A stretch of DNA of 64,000 nt, taken from contig OV277859.1 of NCBI GenBank assembly GCA_922989275.2, forward strand, positions 87,602,198 through 87,666,197. The letters run 5' to 3'. Source of the DNA: Gari tellinella. Taxonomy: Eukaryota > Mollusca > Bivalvia > Cardiida > Psammobiidae. Below are positions 21,757 through 34,100 of the stretch, one piece after another; the first letter of the stretch is position 1; each line of letters opens with the position of its first letter. The position numbers and the translations under genes are program-made. The notes under the pieces were generated by a model that ran no database searches, was not told the DNA's origin, and saw only the letters and a program-made list of their open reading frames with translations.

Positions 21757-22119
21757 TTTATTATACTATTTCATGTACTTCCAGTGCAACCTTTTCCACA
21801 TTCTACCAACAATCAATTTCAAAAGTCCAGCGAAGTTATCTCATCGCATCCACGCTTGATCAACAAATGTCATTGATCATGTGACCTATGGTGGTCACGT
21901 GATCTCGCTTAGGGATGTATTATTAAATTGAATACATTTTCTTTTATTTTAGAAATACTGTAATATAATTTTGTACAAAAATACACACACTTTTATAATA
22001 ATAAATAAACTCGCAATTTGTAAATATAACTTGAGATTTTAATGTTGTATCGCTTTAAGATATAAATTAGACATTAACCTTCAATTATTACTCCCTGTAC
22101 TGTATCATGTGATTTCAAG
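21757..22119. promoter_or_regulatory. Bidirectional promoter between PPT1 and the divergent gene
   Basis: The 363 bp between the two start codons contains none of the MITE families that fill the surroundings. It holds GTCACGTGAT at 21894-21903 (CACGTG core 21896-21901), one base from the CLEAR consensus GTCACGTGAC bound by TFEB/MiT factors. It also has M-box-like TCATGTGAC at 21877-21885 and another CATGTG at 22106-22111. CLEAR control of lysosomal genes is established in vertebrates; its action here is inference. No TATA box is evident. Confidence 0.6.
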
Positions 22120-25100
22120 ATGGAAGGAGGAAAGAAAACAATCATGAAGGGGTTATTGATAATCGCAGTTATAACAGTTAATTTAGCTGCAATTCAAGGA
22201 GCAGCCGTGCCAGTTGTCATCTGGCATGGAATGGGTAATTTTTAGTTTGATTGTTTCAACTAGAAGCGTCAAGATTATGAGGAAAATGTTAAGCTACAAT
22301 TGTTATGTGGGCGTCTAGCAGAAAATTTTGACTTTAACCCTTTACCCCCATAGCCTGTTTCTAGTTTTTAAGACAGGTAATCATTAAAAGTAATCTGAAA
22401 GTAGATAATTCTGCTTTACTTTCAAACTCCTTTAACATACGATATGTAAGTATAAGAATACAGTATAAAAAATGAAAATAGGTACCTGACTGCTTAAAGC
22501 AGGTTGAAAGTAAAGCAGAATGGGCCTTAAGGCGCATTCTTCAGTACTTTTAGCCTGCTTTAAGCTACCGTCTGATAGAATAAATAAAACATTTCTGGAT
22601 CTGGATATTACCCTGCAGGGCCTTTCAGCGGGAGAGAGAGTGCTTAGGCCTAAAAAAAAAGATGTGTGTTTCCGGTTTCCCGACCGACCCTATTTTTTAC
22701 CCCCGACCCTAAAGTTTTTAAAGAAAAATGTAAAATATAATATTTATTTGACGCAATGGTTTTCAGATTGAAACAAGAACTATTTCACATAATTATATTA
22801 TGAAATACCTTACAGTTTAAACTTGCAAATCAAGATAAATCATTTCAGACACTTTCAATGTTGAATACAACAAGAGCAAGGTCATTATTTGTCATATAAA
22901 CCCATCCTTTGATTGTAAAAAAATTCGCATATATGCCCTATATAAAAACTTTTTAAAAAATAAAAACTTTTTCCTACCGACCTACCCTAAAATTTTGAGA
23001 GGGTGAAACCAGAAACACACATATTTTTTTTTAGGCCTTAGTTGCACTTCTGGAGAGCCTGCTTGAAGCTCTGTAATGTATGTGGCTATCTGCGCTCACT
23101 ACAGATGGCTCTAGGTTATTCCACTCCTCGATTGTGCGAGGGAAGAAAGAGTTCTCATACAGAGGAGTCACACACTCTATTGTCTTAACCCATTACCTCT
23201 TAGCCTATTTCTAGCTTTGAAAACAGGTGACCACTTAAAGCAGGTTGAAAGTAAAGCAGAATGTGCCTTAAGGCACATTCGGCTTTACTTTCAGCCTGCT
23301 TTAAGCTACCATCTGCTAAGATATAGAAAATATTTCTTCTAGTACATATTCTTGGCTGTATAAATTGGAACTATTTTCTTCAGTGGAGGAATACATAGAG
23401 GCGTAAAAAGGCGTTTTTAAGGGGTAATGGGTTAAAGCACTTGTGGTGGTTCACTGCTTGTTTAGTCACTATGTTTGAGCTTACACAGTCTTTAAGATAC
23501 ATATTCAATTTCAAAACTCACAGTGTAAATTGGAACTATTTCCTTCTGAGGAGGAACAAACTAAATGCGCTGCAAGGCGCTTCTATTGGGGAAAGGGATA
23601 ATAATCACAGGCATTTGACTCTTCAACTTCAATGAGATTACTCCACAAGATCCTTCTTGGACATGAGGTGGAGGTGCAGGGGTGACTGTACATTGAGTGG
23701 CCTGACTGTACAAAAAGCGGTCACATGTGACCGGCGCTCCAAAAAGGTGATAAAATAAAAAATCTAAAATGTGAATGCACTTTCTACTCTGTTTGGTTTA
23801 AAGAGCTTTCTGCACTTCATTTGCCTGGCCACCAGGTAAGGCTGTCTTAAAAGCCAGCAATAAGTTTCATATTGAGTTTTGCTGTAAATCATCGCAATCC
23901 ATATTTTTCAGGTGACAGTTGCTGCAATCCTCTCAGTATGGGTTCCATAAAAGATCTTATAGAAAAACAGGTGCAGGATGACGTATATGTCAAATCACTG
24001 GAAATTGGAGACAGCATTGAACAGGTATTGAAATTCATTAACAACAGTATCACCTATTTGTGCCTTTCCTATATCCTGAGTGGAAGTGAGTGACTGATAG
24101 CTTAATTCTTAATCCATTATCCCTTGAATATGCCTTTTTACACCTAAAATTTATTCCTCCACTAAAGAAAAAAATTCTAATTTATCGAGTTATGAACATT
24201 ACTTTACTGTCAACCTGCTTTAACTCATTGAGCCCTAGTGACGCATATTTGCGTCCTTTACCAAATGTATTCCTGCAAAGAGTACAATTGTCCTATGCAA
24301 ACAGTGAAAACCCTGATTAGAGTTTGATCAGGGACTTCACTGTTTGTCATTTTGCAATTTATCACAAAAAACAACCCTTAATAGTCTAAAATAGACAAGC
24401 CTTTATTGCAAACTGGAATTGTCCTTTGGAAGTTTCAGGGGATAATGAGTTATGTAGTCACGTGGTCTGTTTTCAAAACTAGAAACAGGGCCAGGGGTCA
24501 AAATTCTTTGAGACGATTCTAATGAATAGTAACACCATAGGAAATAGTGCAGGAATGAGTGAGAAAATGTTGGATTAGCTCAGTTTACTCCCTCCTATTT
24601 GGAGACCTTAATGTACATTAAGATTTTGTTTATTTTAGGATACCATGAATGGGTTTTTCCTGAATGTGAATGACCAGATTACCATGGTGTGTGACCAGTT
24701 GAAGAAGGACACCAAGCTGCAGACTGGCTACAATGCCATTGGCTTCTCGCAGGGTGGACAGTTTCTGTTAGTAAAGTTTATAAAGTGCTCCATCCCCACA
24801 ACTGACCTCTGAACAACGATTTCCTCCTTTCAACAACCCTTGCCGCTGTTCCTCAAACAAGACAATTATGTCTAACCTTTCCATGACTGCAATATCATTT
24901 TCTTAAAATTGTCGTCTTCTGTTTTTTGGCAAAGTCACATAATTGACATTTTTGGCCGGATTGAAAATGCGGTCTATAGATTGGCGAATGCCGTCCGTCC
25001 GTCCTCACTTTGGTTGACCTTTTTGTTAGTGTCAGTTTTAGCCAAAGCTTAAGTCCTACAGCAACCAAATTTGGCATGTACAGTTATAGTGAGGTCATCA

Positions 25101-28100
25101 TCACATGCTGTGGGTAACAAGGTCACTGTGACCTAGATTTCACGGTCCAATGACTGAGAGAATTCTTGGTTAACCTTTTCGTTTGCGTCTTGGTTTACCT
25201 TTTTGTTAGTGTCAGTTTTAGTCAAAGTTTAAGTCCTACAGCAACCAAATTTGGCATGTACAGTTGTAGTGAGGTCATCATCACATGCCATGGGTAACTA
25301 GGTCACTGTGACCTAGATTTCAAGGTCGAATGACTTAGAGAATTCTTGGTTAACCTTTTCGTTTGCGTCTTGGTTTACCTTTTTGTTAGTGTCAGTTTTA
25401 GTCAAATTTAAGTTCTACAGCAACCAAATTTGGCATGTGCAGTTGTAGTGAGGTCATCATCACATGCCATGGGTAACTATATTATATATATATATACAAA
25501 GCAAAAGTGCAGACAATCCGGCCATACCGACATTGGCGGTTTCTCGTTATAGAAAGAAACATAAACCTAATGCGACGTCTGATCTGGAGTAAAGCTGTTT
25601 GCAAATGTAAGCTAATTTTCCTCCCTATACCAACTCCCTCCGAACAACACACACAATCTTTGTCTCCCGTTGGATGTTGTTGTAGAGAGGGAGCACTGTA
25701 CTCTTCTTTAGCTCTTTCCTCAATATAAACACCTTTCAGCGCCTCTACCTACATCTCTATAGAAGCACCACAAATGAATATCAATTGATACGGTTGAATA
25801 TAGGTTACAGCTAAAAACAAGATAATTTAGAAACATTCTCAGGGCTCCAGATAAGGGAGTTATTTTATCAAATCAAACATTTTCTCAAACTCATTTCAGC
25901 ACCAAATCCTATGGTGTTACTACTCATTAGAACCGTCTCTTCGTTCAATTCAGAAATAAAGATTTTGGTTTTTGAAAAACTCCCCATATCTGGAGCTCTG
26001 ATCATCTGCTTAAAGTACTTTTATCTTGCTTTAAGTTCATGCACAAATCACCACAATCTAACTAAAATATCACTCAATTGTCCAATTTTTTTTAAAACAT
26101 TAAAAAAAGCAAAATAAAGCATGTAGCATTACATGAAAATTATAACATTCTTTCATATTTACAGAGTTCAAGGTATAAAACATCCTTTCACAAATTGACT
26201 GAAATATTATATGAAACAAATTTGGTGTTTTGTGCATGAAATCTTTGAGCTTTTAAATGTCATGGTATATAATCATAAATAGTACCATTAACACATTGAA
26301 CGCTAGGGACGAGCATACTCGTCATTTCCAAACAGTGTACCTGTGAAGATTACACTTGTCCTATACAAACAGTGTAGACCCTGAATAGAGGGCTCCTTGG
26401 GAGCCCTCTGATCAAGGTCTTTTCTGTTTGTCATTTTGAAATATATTGTTAATATCAACTCTTAATAGTCAAAAATGGACTAGACTTATTTTGAATTGGA
26501 GTTTTCCATTAAAAGTTTCAGGGCTGAATGAGTTAAAGGACGATGTGAAAACATTATTTCACGCATTTACTAGTCATTTCATGAAATGACTGATTATACA
26601 GATTGACTGTAACATATATACATTAGTGCTCCAGCAGATAAGAGGGAGTGAACTGAGCATAATTATCCAACATTTTCTCACTTATTTCAGCACTAAATCC
26701 TATGCTGTGACTACTCATTAGAATCGTCTCAAAGAGACGATTCTAATGAGTAGTGACATCATAGGGTTTTACACAGAAATAAAGAATTTTGTTTTTAAAA
26801 TACTCCCCTTATCTAGAGCCCTGTACATGTTTCTGTATTCAGACGAGCAGTTGCCCAGAGATGCCCAACTCCTCCAATGATGAACCTGATCTCAGTCGGT
26901 GGCCAACATCAAGGTAAGGTCTTATCGCTCTTTTGTAATAATTAATATCAGATGTATGGGACATGAGATGCTGGTCAATTGTACCGGGGTACTATCTTGT
27001 ACCGCTGGCTCTCTAAGAGAGCAGGGTCAAAGGTTGATATAGTGTTGGAAATGATCGTTTTCAAGCATTTGATTGGTCAGATTTGAGCTGTTGCTCAAAT
27101 CTGACCAATCAAATGTTTGAGAACGACCTCAGATTTGACTCAAATGCTTTATAACCTTGTCACCTGGCCCAGCACTTATAAAGTGTTGAGTTTAGTCTGA
27201 GTTTGTTCTCAAGCATTTGATTGGTCAGATTTAAGCCTAGTCTCAAATCTAACCAATCAAATGTTTGAGAATAGAGTCAGACTTAACTCAAACTCTTTAT
27301 AATCTTGAATCCAGTGCTAGGTAGTAGCCTAACACAAGTCAAAGGTTAAAGGCATTTATTTACAGTCTGTATCAAAGTAGCTACCCTTTCTGTAATAAAT
27401 ATAGTTATGCAGCTTTGCAGTATGATTAGCTTTCCTGCTTAAATATATTTTCATTAAGTATTGATCCCTTTCTACTTGCCAACAGTTTTTAATCAAGCAA
27501 AGCAAACTAACATCTTGCTTATTTCAGATACATGTATAGTTTCATGAAAACGATAAGAACTAGATTATAGAGACTGAAAACCAAATTTGGCCTAAGAATT
27601 ATTGTTTTGTAAATGGATGTCGGACACCTAATGTAATTTATACATAAATATTTGTTTTGGAAAAAGATTTATGCATGTTAAAATATACATTTTAATGAAA
27701 AATGATTTTAGCTTGGTTGGGGGAAAAACGTCAAAACAAGATCTGCACCAAAATTGTGCCAATGCTTTAGCTCACTTGACCACGGAACTATTCTTATTTA
27801 GTTGTCCCTTTTATCCTGTATGAATTGAATGTAAGGAAGCTAAAAAGGAGGATCTACTCTGCTTAGATGAGAGTAGAATTTTCCTTGGGGAAAAATCTAA
27901 AAAAAAGTTAAGATTCAGGGAATTTTCTTGAGGATGTTTTTATCCTGACCATATTTCTTTATTGCTTTATGCCCATTATTATAATGTCGCAAATTTGCTT
28001 TTATTTGAGTTTTTTGTTTTTAAATACACCATTTGCAAACAATAGACCTAGATCAGAGGGATCTTGAAGGATCGAAAGATCCCTCTCATATCAGGGTCTG

Positions 28101-31100
28101 CACTGGTTGTCATAATGACTTTGATAATTATGGAACCAAATCTCTGAAGAATCAAAGTTAACTACAGGGTTCCAGATATGAGGGAGTAAACTCACTCACT
28201 CACTCACTCACTCACTTTCCTAGTTTAGCGTCTGTGTTCCCTTCGTAAGGGGTTCGATGTTGTCTGGCGGTCTTTATACATCGTCTCCAGGGGTCACGGT
28301 CGTGGGGGTCCACCTTCACCATCTGCCACTTTATGCGGTCTTGCCTGATGGTTTCACTCCAGGTCTTCTTAGGGCGTCCGGTTTTCTTCTGACTGGCCAA
28401 ATCTAACATTTTCTCACTTATTTCAAAACAAAATCCTATGGTGTTACTACTCATTAGAATCGTCTCTTCGAGATGATTCTAATAAGTAATGACACCATAG
28501 GGTTTAAAGCAGAAATAAAGATTTTGGTTTTTTAGCTCGCCTGTTCGTAGAACAGCAGAGCTATAATGTCATACCTCCGGCGTGGGCGTGAGCGTGGCCA
28601 AGGTTAAAGTTTTTTGGACGGGTTGTTTTAAAGCTTAATATTTGTGCTAGGGTTATGAAATTTTGTATGGAGGTTCATCTGGGGTTAAACATTGGTGTTA
28701 TGAAGTTGGAATTTAAAAATAATTTTAATTTATATCAATTTTTTACATGTTTTGGACTTGGGTTTTTCGACTACAAATTACCAGGTTAAAGTTTTTTGGA
28801 CGGGTTGTTTTAAAGTTTAATACTTGTGCTGGGGGCTGAAAGTTTGTACGGAGGTTCATTTGGGGTTAAACATTGATGTTATGATGTTGGAATTTACAAA
28901 TAATTTTAATTTAAGTCAATTTTTGACATGTTTTGGACTTATGTTTTTCGACTACATTGACCAGGTTAAAGTTTTTTGGATGGGTTGTTTGAAAGTTTAA
29001 TACTTGTGCTAGGGGGCTGACATTTTGTATGGAGGTTTATTAGAGGTCAAACATTGATGTTATGAAGTTGGAATATAAAAATGAATTTAATATTTGTCAA
29101 TTTTCGACATGTTTTGGACTTAGGTTTTTCGATTACAAATCACCAGGTTAAAGTTTTTTGGACGGGTTGTTTTAAAGCTTAATATTTGTGCTAGGGTGCT
29201 GAAATTTTGTATGGAGGTTCATTAGGGGTCAAACATTGATGTTATGAAGTTGAAATTTAAAAATAATTTTAATATTTGTCAATTTTTGACACGCTATGGA
29301 CTTATTTGTTTTGACTACAAAGGTTAAAGTTTGGACGGGTTGTTTTAAAGTTTAATATAACTAGACTAAGACTCACCATTCATTTAATAATCTTTTTAAA
29401 CTGAAAATTGATTTGCTTTCCAATCAAGATGTTTTTTCGGCGGAGCTGACTGGTTTCTATTTAGACACACTTTCTATTTGGCCACACATTTCAACCAATT
29501 ATATTTGATCAGAAATTTAGAATTAAGAGCACCTGTTGAAACTGAATAGTCTGATTGGATAGTAGCCAGAGCTCCAGATAAGGGAATTATTTCAAAACTT
29601 AAAATCTTTATTTGTGCATTAAACCCTGTGGTGTCACTATACATTTGAATTGTCTCTTCGAGACAAACAAAATGAGTGGTTACACCATAGGGTTTGGTGC
29701 TGAAAGGAGTGAAAAAATGTGATTTGTTTAGTTTACTCCCTCTTATCTGGAGCCCTGTAGGCTGGTCTATGTCCAATTACAGTTTTACCAGATGTGGACC
29801 GTGAGTGTAAAATTTAGAGATACAGACTGCACTGTTTACTACACACTGGGATGATGCAATTATACTTCTATTTTAAGATATGACATCTGAAATCTTTTTA
29901 TAGATATACAGAGGAAGCTAGGTGTTTTGTAATTGTTTACTACCAATTTGTTTGAATTGTTAACTATTTGTACACATTTTAATACCATACATTAAAAGCA
30001 ATATTATATATAAAATTAATGGCCTCAAGTGAGTTAAACACAATCGTGTTGTTTCATCATTATTTACAAGAGTGAAGTTCAGCAGACTGTTGTATCTGTA
30101 CATTTGTGTATGCTATAGTTTGTTTCAAGAAACTCTATGAATGAAGTTTGATATATAGAACAATAGATTAATGTGAGGATCTCCTACCAGTAGCTAGGAT
30201 ATGAGTTAAGTTATTGTTCTGTTTTGCATTTCTGTACATGATAGTTTTGCATTTTAAATAAGAGTTACTGTTTCAATTTTTTTTGCTTTTCAATCCGAAA
30301 ACCTCAATTTCATTTAATTTTGCACACCCATGCATCTATATAGCCTTAGTTCAACCACTCATTCCGCCGAATATCTTTTTTAAAGATATTTCTTGTTAGA
30401 CTTAAACTTTAAACAGGCGAGCATCAGGTGGCTTTGACACCCATTTCTGGTTATACTCCCCTTATCTGGAGCCCTAGCTGTAACTAATAATGTATCAGCA
30501 AATGGATGCCATGAGTCCATTTGAAAATTCAGGAGAACATAGGTTTTAAGACACCTTGACTATTTAAGGTGTATTTGGACTCCCCAAGTGCCCGGGGGTA
30601 AACTCCACGGTCTGTGACTATGTCAGAAGACTCCTAAACCTTGGAGCCTACATCCCGTAAGTTGAATGATACACACTAGATCCTCTGAAAAACCTAAAGC
30701 TCTTCATGACAGGGAGATACGATTGCTATAGAGAGATTGCACAAAAATGATCCAACCCATTACTCTATAGACACTCAATTTTACGCATTTAGTCTATTTC
30801 TCAACTGAAGAAAATAGTTACAATTAAAACAGTAATGAATGTGAAATATTTTCTATAATCCTGGTAGAAGGTAGCTTAAAGCAGGCTGAGAGTAAAGCAG
30901 AATGAAGTGGTCACTTGTCTTCGAAACTAGAAACAGGTTATGGAGTAAAGGGTTAACCCATTACCCCATAGCCTGTTTCTAGTTTGGAAGAAGAAAGGTG
31001 ATTACTCAAAACAGGTTGAAAGGAAAGCAGAATGTGCCTTAAGGCACATTCTGCTTTACTTTCAGCCTGCTTTAAGCTACCATCTACTAGGATATAGAAA

Positions 31101-34100
31101 TTATTTCTTATGGTACTTATTCATTATGAATAAATTGGAAGTATTTTGTTCAGTGGAAAAATAAATTAGAGGCGTATTTATGGGTTAATGGGTTAAGACA
31201 GGTGGTTGCTATAATACGAGACAACAGTACTGCAGTAAGCTCCTTTGTCCTGCATTATGCAGCCACCTGTCTTAAAGCTTTCTATGCTGAATGTTTAGTC
31301 AGCAAGAACAACCTATACGTTTTGACTGTATTGGGGTTTCAAACTTCCTATCTTTTAGTTCAGCTTACAGTTTTAACTCTTTACAGTAAAACCCTCTGCT
31401 GTAGTAGTAGCGGGGGTACACATTAGAACCCAGTCACTATACCTGTGTCACAGCTGGAGCACTCACTACTGAAGATACCCCCCTCCCCACCAGGTCTCAC
31501 AGTTTATCCAAGTTTACACTTCTATATGAAAAGTACAACTTACAGTTACAATGCATTTAATATTTATTGCATACAATATACATACAGGGGATTGTGTTAC
31601 ATGTTTTTGCAAAATCAGATAATGCCGGCTTTCCAAGTACAGTTAGGATACAATACAAAAAGTTGAACTTGGTCGAGATTCGATATACTGTACATAATTA
31701 TGAAAACCAGCCATATTATTTCAGGTCTTCATCAGTTTGTTTCCACTTGTGATATTTATGCAGTATTGTAAATGTTTATATATTCCTGATTCACCACTAC
31801 AACCCAATATCCTTGCACACACAGTTAAACTTGTACTATAAACCTGTTAACCCTTTCCCCAATAGAAGCGCCTTTTAGCGGATATGATTTATTCTTCCGC
31901 TGAAGAATATAGTTCCAATTTAATCAGTAATGAATATGTATTATAGGGAATATTTTCTATGTTATAGCACATGATAGCTTCAAGCAGGCTGAAAGTAAAG
32001 CAGAATGCGCCTTAGGGCGCATTCTGCTTTACTTTCAACCTGCTTTAAGTAGTCACCTATCTTAACTCTTTCCTCCCTGAAACTTTAAATGGAAAATTCC
32101 AGTTTCCATTTTAGTCTACTAGACTCTAGTCCATTTCTGACTTTTAAGGGTTGTTTTTGTCAATATTTGGCATTGTGACAAACAGTGAAGAACCTGATCA
32201 GAGGGCTCCTTTCGGAGCCCTCTGATCAGGGTCTTCACTGTTTGCATAGGACAAGTGTACTATTCACATGTACACTGTTTGAAAAACACGCCTATATGCG
32301 GGACTAGGGTTCAAAGAGTTAAGTACTAGAAGTAGGCTATCAGGTAAAGGGTTAATAGAAGTAAACTGACAATCTTTAAGACAAATGGCAGCATAATGCA
32401 GAATGAAAGAAATACAGAAAGCCCCTGTAGGAATTTTTTGGATTTCTTTTGTTCTACATTAAGTGGGATACTGTCATAACTTATGCTTGATTTTCAACCT
32501 GCTTTAAGCATCAAACTGTTAGGGTGCAGAAAAGTTTCCCTCAGTATCAGAAGAGCATGGAAGGAGATTTCTTTAAGGAATAGGTGTGAAAATGTTCTTT
32601 TATAAGGGTATATGTTGTTGCCTCTTCACTGCTATGCTGTAAGTGACATCGTCTGCTTTAAATCTTTGCATGCTGGGTAATTTTTAGCTCGACTTTTTCG
32701 AAAAGTCGAGCTATTGTCGTCACCCTGTCGCCTGCGTCTGCGTCAGCGTCTGCGTCGGTTAAGTTTTTTGCTTAAGGTTTTGTAAGAGTTGATTTCTCAA
32801 TAACTATCAAAGGTATCCATTTGAAACTTGGAATAGTTGTTCAGTATCAAAAGGGCAACTCATTACAACAAGTCAGGTAACCCTGGGATTTGTCATTTCA
32901 GAGTTATTGCCCTTGTTTTATTTACTTAAAAATTATAAATTAACATATCTCAATAACTATAAAAGATATTCATTTGAAACTTTGAATACTTGTTCAGTAT
33001 CAAAAATGCAACTCATTACAACAAGGCAAGTAACCCTGGGATTTGTCATTTCAGAGTTATTGCCCTTGTTTTATTTACTTAAAAATTGTAAATTAACATA
33101 TCTAAATAACTATGAAAGATATTAACTTGAAACTTGGAATAGTTATTCAGTATCAAAAGGGCAACTAATTACATTAATGCAGGTAACTCTGGGATTTGTC
33201 AGTTCAGAGTTATTACCCTTTTTTATTTACTTCAAAATTATAAATTAACATATCTAAATAACTATGAAAGATATTAACTTGAAACTTTAAATAGTTATTC
33301 AGTATCAGAAGGGCAACTCATTACAACAAGACAGGTAACCCTGAGGTTTGTGTATCCAGAGTTATTGCCCTTGTTTTATTTACTTTAAAGTTATAAATTA
33401 ACATATCTAAGTAACTATGGAAGATATTAACTTGAAACTTTGAATACTTGTTAAGTATCAAAAGGACAACTCATTACAACAAGGTAGGTTACTCTATGAT
33501 TTGTAATTCCAGAGTAATTGCCCTTGATTTATTTACTTAAAACTTGTAAATTGAAATATCTTAATAACTGTCAAAGGTATTAACTTGAAACTTTAAATAC
33601 TTGTGTTATATCAAAAGGGCAACTCATTCAAACAAGAAAGGTGATCTGGATGTGCCGTTCCAGAGTTATTGTCCTTGTTTTGACTTATAGTTTACTTTAA
33701 ATGGAATGTAGATTGTCCAAGTATGTTTGAGTTGTTGTTGCTTACAAATTTCTATGATCAATAGGGCATTAAACACCCATACACATTCTTAAGTTTGAAA
33801 AATATAGCCGTCTCAAGTATATGAAAGTCAAGCGTCCAGCACCCGTTTGCGGTGCTCTCGTTTCATCTGCAACAATTGTTGTCTGCTGATGTTCTAAAAT
33901 CAGAATTTTCTAATTGTTTTTTATAAAACGGGGTCAGAGTGTCAAACAGTTTGGATCCTGATGAAACACCGCATTATGCGGTGTCTCATCTGGATCCAAA
34001 CTGTTTGCAAAGGTAATCACTGTGACACACATAGGCCGCTAGCATGCAAAGAGTTAACCAATTTGCTAGTTTGCTTTTATTTCTCAAATTGAACTATTCT

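Larger units (their letters stand above)
28165..30480 (-). mobile_element. F-family element expanded to 2.3 kb by nested insertions
   Basis: Left CAGGGTTCCAGATATGAGGG and right CCCCTTATCTGGAGCCCTAG(CTG), flanked by TAACTA (28159-28164 and 30481-30486). It contains a LINE fragment (28190-28397), Helentron-like element IV (28534-30452), and within IV another F (29577-29757). Confidence 0.85.
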
